From NCBI RefSeq assembly GCF_003628555.1, contig NZ_CP021731.1:248001-312000 (forward strand): a DNA stretch of 64,000 nucleotides, read 5' to 3'. This document shows, piece by piece, positions 60,770-64,000 of the stretch. Every line of letters starts with the position of its first letter. Within the stretch, counting starts at the first letter, position 1. The notes beneath the pieces are model-generated. The model was not told where the DNA came from. It did no database searches and saw only the letters and a list, made by a program, of their open reading frames with translations. This DNA comes from Azoarcus sp. DN11 (lineage in GTDB: Bacteria > Pseudomonadota > Gammaproteobacteria > Burkholderiales > Rhodocyclaceae). Made by a program: the position numbers and the translations under genes.

Positions 60770-61197
60770 TTCTTGCTACCTCCTTGCCCGACGGGAACAG
60801 CCAGTTTCTGGATCGTGCTTTCGTGCACTTGCGTAGGAGTGTGCGGTTTGCCGGAGTGGCACAGGTCGCAGTTTTCGACCGACCAGGCGACCTCGCCGTT
60901 ATGGCAGGCGCCGCAGAACTGGCCGTCGATGATCTTCAGCATCGTGATCTCGTTGCCGCCTGCCTTGAACTGGAATCCCAGGTCTGCGTGGCAGACCTTG
61001 CAGCGAAAGCGGATACGATGGAACCAGTGCGGGAAGATCGCCGGTCGCATGCCCGCCGCATCAGCGTAGTTGTTGATGACGATGTCGCCATACTCGGCGC
61101 GGCTGTCGGTCGGGGCCCACAACGTGATGGCCACCACGGCAAACAGCAGCGCAGTGAGCCCACGGCGGACTCTTGTTACCCACGGGACCTGCTTCAT
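60766..61197 (-). CDS. Exported triheme cytochrome c, first gene of the operon
   Basis: 143 aa. A signal or anchor helix (about 12-33, ADSRA region). Three heme motifs: CKVCH (FRCKVCHADLGF), CGACH and CDLCH, with upstream FPHWFHRIRF providing candidate distal histidines. This is the same triheme pattern as its neighbour, but shorter. A sigma-54-type promoter (61396-61411) and palindrome (61505-61520) lie upstream; the leader would be about 190 nt. Confidence 0.87.
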   Translation of the reverse strand: MKQVPWVTRVRRGLTALLFAVVAITLWAPTDSRAEYGDIVINNYADAAGMRPAIFPHWFHRIRFRCKVCHADLGFQFKAGGNEITMLKIIDGQFCGACHNGEVAWSVENCDLCHSGKPHTPTQVHESTIQKLAVPVGQGGSKK

Positions 61198-61395
61198 AGT
61201 TCAACCCTCTTGAAAACGTGAACCGTTCCAGCCAGCCAAATTGCCCGAGATTCCCCTGGCTGGCAACCTAACGAATGTAATCGTCCCCGTCGCTGCCCCA
61301 GACCTGCGAGGCACCGGAAGCTCGTACTGTTGCACCGAGTTCGTCCATCGTTGACGCCGCGATGGAGCTTCGATGTGTGTCGGACGGATGTCTAA

Positions 61396-61411
61396 AGCAA
61401 GAAACGCGCCG
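61396..61411 (-). promoter_or_regulatory. Candidate sigma-54 promoter of the triheme cytochrome operon
   Basis: Minus strand CGGCGCGTTTCTTGCT: GG, N10, GC, perfect TTGCT -12, CGGCGCG -24 (ten of twelve key positions). Predicted transcript start near 61385. Confidence 0.65.
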
Positions 61412-61504
61412 TATTGCTATCACCATTGGCGTATTGTTCCGAAGCGTGTGACGGCCGTTGGCTCTCCGTCGAATGTAACTGTTTATTTCGATCGCGAGAA
61501 TGGG

Positions 61505-61520
61505 TTCCTGAATTCGGGAA
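61505..61520. promoter_or_regulatory. Candidate activator-binding palindrome upstream of the triheme operon
   Basis: TTCCTGAATTCGGGAA, seven of eight base pairs symmetric, centred about 102 bp upstream of the -24 element. Almost the same half-site (TTCCTGA) as the perfect palindrome at 59028-59043. Confidence 0.58.
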
Positions 61521-61679
61521 TGGCGTGCGGTCGCTTCGGCGCTGCCGGCCTTGCCTCATATTCTAGAGGACGCTCGGCCGGGTGCGAGCCCTTGCGCTCG
61601 CGGCCAGCGGGTGCGGAAAGGATGTGCCCTGCGCCTTCGCCCATGGATGCCGGTGCCGTCCACTTGCCGCGACGGGGTG

Positions 61680-62309
61680 TCAGCGCCCGCCGGCTTCGGT
61701 GCTGCCGGCGGCAGCGGCCGGGTTCTGCTGTGCCGTGCGCCATTCCCACAGAGCGGACTCAGCGCGTGCCCGGAAGGGGTCGTCCGCGGGCGCTCGATGG
61801 AGGTAGGTCTGCATGGCACCCATGGCACCGGCGCGGTCGCCCAGCGCATCGAGGGTTATGGCGAGCCCGTAGTAAGCATTGATCTGGTCCTTGCGCAGCT
61901 CGATGGCCGACTGGAAGAAATCGCGTGCATTCTTCCATTGCTGGAGTCCGACCAGCGCAAATCCCATATTGACATGCGCTTCCGGAAGCTTGGGATTCAA
62001 GGCGAGGACCTGGTGAAAGGCGGTCAGCGCGTATTCGTACTGGCGCATGTGGAGCATTGCGACGCCCTGTTCGAACCGCGCCCTCACCGCCTTCCGCGTC
62101 GCTGCCAGGGACTCGCCGGGCTTGAGCGTGAATACGTCCGCGAAGGTGAGCCGCGGAGGCGGCTTGAGGTTGCCCCGTTGCGGCCCCAAAGCGAGCAATC
62201 CCCCGAGCGCCAGCGTGGCGAGAACCGTGATGGCTATCGCGCGGCGGCGAACGTCGCGGCGGCTGCGGGGGAGTTTTGCGGGGAGATCGGGCTTGAGGCT
62301 GCCTGGCAT
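61680..62309 (-). CDS. Membrane-anchored TPR protein
   Basis: 209 aa from ATG 62309. A basic N-terminus and one membrane helix (about 28-46), then TPR helices (RFEQGVAMLHMRQYEYALTA, AHVNMGFALVGLQQWKNARD, INAYYGLAITLDALGDRAG). The layout is similar to NrfG/CcmI-type chaperones that hold apocytochromes. The ATG lies 75 nt inside the end of the preceding gene, so either the overlap is real or the start is further in. Last gene of the CcsA-like/oxidase-like operon. Confidence 0.75.
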   Translation of the reverse strand: MPGSLKPDLPAKLPRSRRDVRRRAIAITVLATLALGGLLALGPQRGNLKPPPRLTFADVFTLKPGESLAATRKAVRARFEQGVAMLHMRQYEYALTAFHQVLALNPKLPEAHVNMGFALVGLQQWKNARDFFQSAIELRKDQINAYYGLAITLDALGDRAGAMGAMQTYLHRAPADDPFRARAESALWEWRTAQQNPAAAAGSTEAGGR

Positions 62310-63550
62310 AGATTGACAATCCGGGGTACGGCGATGAATGCGAAGTATGCGACGCCGACGATCGTGATGGTGCCGCCCAAGCCGGTCAGAGCGGCCGCGA
62401 TGATCGCGGGAAGTTCGGCCCCGGCCGCGCTGAAGGCCACTTTGCGTGGAGCACCGAGCATGCCGCTCCATGCAAGGCTGCAAATCAGCGTGGTGATGCC
62501 GAAGAAGTAGATCGACAACGGCCTGCGGGTCGGTTTAGCGGAGCGTTTTGCGTCCTGGGGCGGCGACAGGCGCGCCAGCACAGCAGCCATTTGCGCCAGC
62601 GTGAAGGCGCCGATTGTACCGTGATAATGAGCCGGTATGAGGGTTGTCTGGCTGTCGATGGCGGCGCCGGCAAGAATGCCGATGCAATAGAGCCCGAGCG
62701 AGGCGGCAAAGCCATCGGCGCGCCGGGCACCCTTCCGCAGCGCAAGCAACAGGCCGAAGGCGAGCGGCGCAGGCCAGTTCGACCAGCGCATGGCCTGGGT
62801 GTGGAGATCGTGCAGGGTGCCGTGATCCACGCCGGCAAGCAGCAGTGTCGGGGCGATGATCGCGGGCAGCGAAGCGAGGGCGAACAGGGGAATTGCAATC
62901 GCGGGGGACAGGCCGCCTGCGTCAGCGCGTTCCGACAGCCGCAGCCAGATCGACATCATGAGGGTGACGAATCCGAACTGCAGGATGTGGCCGGCGCCCC
63001 ACAGGGCGTCGATGAGCCGCATCTCCCGATGCCACGCCAGCAGGAGGTAGATCGTCGCCATGAGGAAGGGCAGGCGTGCGATTGCGAAGCCCCATTCGGC
63101 GACATCGCGGGGACGGATCAGCGAAATGCCTGCCGTGCACAGTCCGGCTCCGGCAAAAAGGGCGAGCGATGCGAGAAACAGCGGGTGATCGAGATAAGGG
63201 ACGTAATTCGCGAGGACCGGATTGCCCGGGGCAAGGAGGCCGGCTGCGATGACGCCGAGCGCCCCGGCGGCCCCGACGAGCTGCAGCGTGCCTGCAAGGC
63301 GTTGACGGCGTGCGCCCAGCGTTTCGGTCCACAGCGCCGCCGCCATCGCGAAATACCACAGCAGGGTGGCGAGATTGACGTGCACCACGAGCGCGCGCGG
63401 AAAGCTGTCCGGCGGCACGAGGGACGTCAGGATGGGTGTGCGGGCGAGGACGAGGGCGGTGGCGGCAACCGCGGACAGGCCGAGCGATGATGCGGCGACC
63501 AGCAGCCAGCGGTGAGAGACGGCGGGCAGCGTACGCATTACGTGCGTCAT
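62234..63550 (-). CDS. Polytopic membrane protein resembling cytochrome oxidase subunit I
   Basis: 438 aa from ATG 63550. About twelve membrane helices. The VHVNLATLLWYFAMAAAL block, a later HILQFGFVTLMMS helix, and HYHGTIGAFTLAQMA resemble heme-copper-oxidase subunit I-like proteins found beside cytochrome c biogenesis genes. Conserved histidines are present, but a full copper site cannot be confirmed by eye. It starts at the stop of the CcsA-like gene (TGATG), so it is coupled to it. It could be a quinol-linked membrane component of the same electron-transfer system. Confidence 0.6.
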   Translation of the reverse strand: MTHVMRTLPAVSHRWLLVAASSLGLSAVAATALVLARTPILTSLVPPDSFPRALVVHVNLATLLWYFAMAAALWTETLGARRQRLAGTLQLVGAAGALGVIAAGLLAPGNPVLANYVPYLDHPLFLASLALFAGAGLCTAGISLIRPRDVAEWGFAIARLPFLMATIYLLLAWHREMRLIDALWGAGHILQFGFVTLMMSIWLRLSERADAGGLSPAIAIPLFALASLPAIIAPTLLLAGVDHGTLHDLHTQAMRWSNWPAPLAFGLLLALRKGARRADGFAASLGLYCIGILAGAAIDSQTTLIPAHYHGTIGAFTLAQMAAVLARLSPPQDAKRSAKPTRRPLSIYFFGITTLICSLAWSGMLGAPRKVAFSAAGAELPAIIAAALTGLGGTITIVGVAYFAFIAVPRIVNLCQAASSPISPQNSPAAAATFAAAR

Positions 63551-64000
63551 CACACGGCCCCCTGGTGCGGGGTGGCGGATATGAACGGGACCCCGAAGAA
63601 GGTCAGGAAGGCCGTGACGAACACCGCGAGCACCAGGCCCGCGTGGACCGGGGGCGACAGGCGGTAGGCGAGGCGGGCGTGGATCGTGAACGCGACCGTC
63701 AGCCACGTGATGAAGGCCCACGTTTCGAGCGGGTCCCAGGCCCAATATCGCCCCCACGCATCCTGAGCCCAGATGGCGCCCGCGATGAGCATCAGGGTAT
63801 GGAAGATCAGCCCGATCGCCATGCAGCGGAAGGCAAGCTCGTCCAGTTGCGCGCTGGCCGGCAACTGGGCAAACCGCTGCAACCCGATTCCTGCGTGTCG
63901 CAGGAGAATCACGCACGACAGGCCAACGGCCACCAGGACTGCGCCGAGAAACACCTTCCCGAGCCCGATGTGGATATACAGCCAAGGGGTGTTGTAGGTC
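63550..64000 (-). CDS. CcsA/CcmF-type cytochrome c assembly protein, 5' end outside the window
   Basis: Open to the right edge; about 149 codons are visible. The tryptophan-rich motif W-G-R-Y-W-A-W-D-P-L-E-T-W-A-F and flanking histidines (LIFHTLML, TIHARL) mark the heme-handling WWD superfamily; the short length after the motif and IHIGLGKVFLG fit CcsA of system II better than CcmF. The upstream part, possibly with a ResB-like partner, is not in view. It overlaps the oxidase-like gene by its TGATG. Confidence 0.75.
   Translation of the reverse strand, partial: TYNTPWLYIHIGLGKVFLGAVLVAVGLSCVILLRHAGIGLQRFAQLPASAQLDELAFRCMAIGLIFHTLMLIAGAIWAQDAWGRYWAWDPLETWAFITWLTVAFTIHARLAYRLSPPVHAGLVLAVFVTAFLTFFGVPFISATPHQGAV

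Larger units (their letters stand above)
61198..61679. other. Regulatory region of the triheme operon
   Basis: About 480 bp between the triheme operon and the 3' end of the TPR gene. It holds the sigma-54-type promoter and the upstream palindrome listed separately, with an AT-richer stretch around 61390-61500. No gene recognised. Confidence 0.6.

Noticed and set aside
1..64000. CRISPR arrays, tRNA or rRNA genes, prophage or integrative-element ends
   Set aside because: No regularly spaced repeats, no tRNA-like cloverleaf or rRNA sequence and no integrase or phage genes were seen; the only mobile element found is the IS at 6121-7685.

Overview
The window looks like the chromosome of a high-GC, Gram-negative, nitrate-respiring betaproteobacterium, most likely from the Rhodocyclales (Azoarcus, Aromatoleum or Thauera type). 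The pointers are a complete periplasmic nitrate reductase operon (napFDAGHBC), a full system I cytochrome c maturation operon (ccmABCDEFGHI), a Dnr/Fnr-type regulator beside a NarX/NarL-like pair, a DUF3460 gene, a secreted polyhydroxybutyrate depolymerase-like protein and many c-type cytochromes. The taxon is inferred from gene content only. No rRNA, tRNA or CRISPR array was recognised.

Layout. 1-4.2 kb: end of a type II secretion/pilus-like operon (inner-membrane pilot fragment, secretin lipoprotein with a cohesin domain, three pseudopilins). 4.3-9.7 kb: cold-shock gene, NfeD/SPFH pair, an intact IS1182-type insertion sequence with 22-bp inverted repeats and a 5-bp target duplication, two c-type cytochromes, a PRC-barrel protein. 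9.7-23.2 kb: retropepsin-like protease, LplT/acyltransferase fusion, hydrolase, Tat transglutaminase plus TlpA, a lipoprotein with two NrfJ-like domains, CreA, a triheme cytochrome, DsbA/FrnE, DnaJ-like, PHB depolymerase, and a DUF2157-DUF4401-GDYXXLXY operon. 23.5-31.7 kb: gmk-rpoZ-spoT-cobW housekeeping operon, a MocR regulator divergent from a LysE exporter, DUF3460, and an exonuclease/GIY-YIG fusion. 31.7-48.7 kb: the respiratory core, with dnr, narXL-like, nap and ccm. 49.1-64 kb: an accessory electron-transfer region.

How the parts fit. In the respiratory core, a Crp/Fnr-type palindrome precedes napF, and a NarL-type 7-2-7 site lies between dnr and the sensor kinase. The ccm operon matures the NapB and NapC hemes and the other cytochromes. 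The 49-64 kb region encodes a sensor kinase and an NtrC-type sigma-54 activator in one operon with a Sel1 protein, a monoheme cytochrome and two secreted beta-propellers. Around it lie two triheme c7-type cytochromes, a paralogous pair of helical periplasmic proteins, a second partial cytochrome maturation set (CcmC2, CcmD2, TlpA), and a CcsA-like / oxidase-subunit-I-like / TPR operon that runs off the window.

The main unusual observation is a candidate sigma-54 regulon. Good -24/-12 promoters precede the triheme operon (61.4 kb), the ccmC2 operon (58.9 kb), a Sel1 gene (55.6 kb), and two distant genes: the triheme cytochrome at 17.1 kb and the NrfJ-like lipoprotein at 15.5 kb. Three of these promoters have an upstream palindrome of the form TTCC-N8-GGAA about 90-190 bp away, as expected for an enhancer-binding activator. 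The NtrC-type protein encoded at 52.4-53.9 kb is the obvious candidate. This suggests a dedicated, jointly controlled periplasmic electron-transfer system whose substrate cannot be told from sequence.
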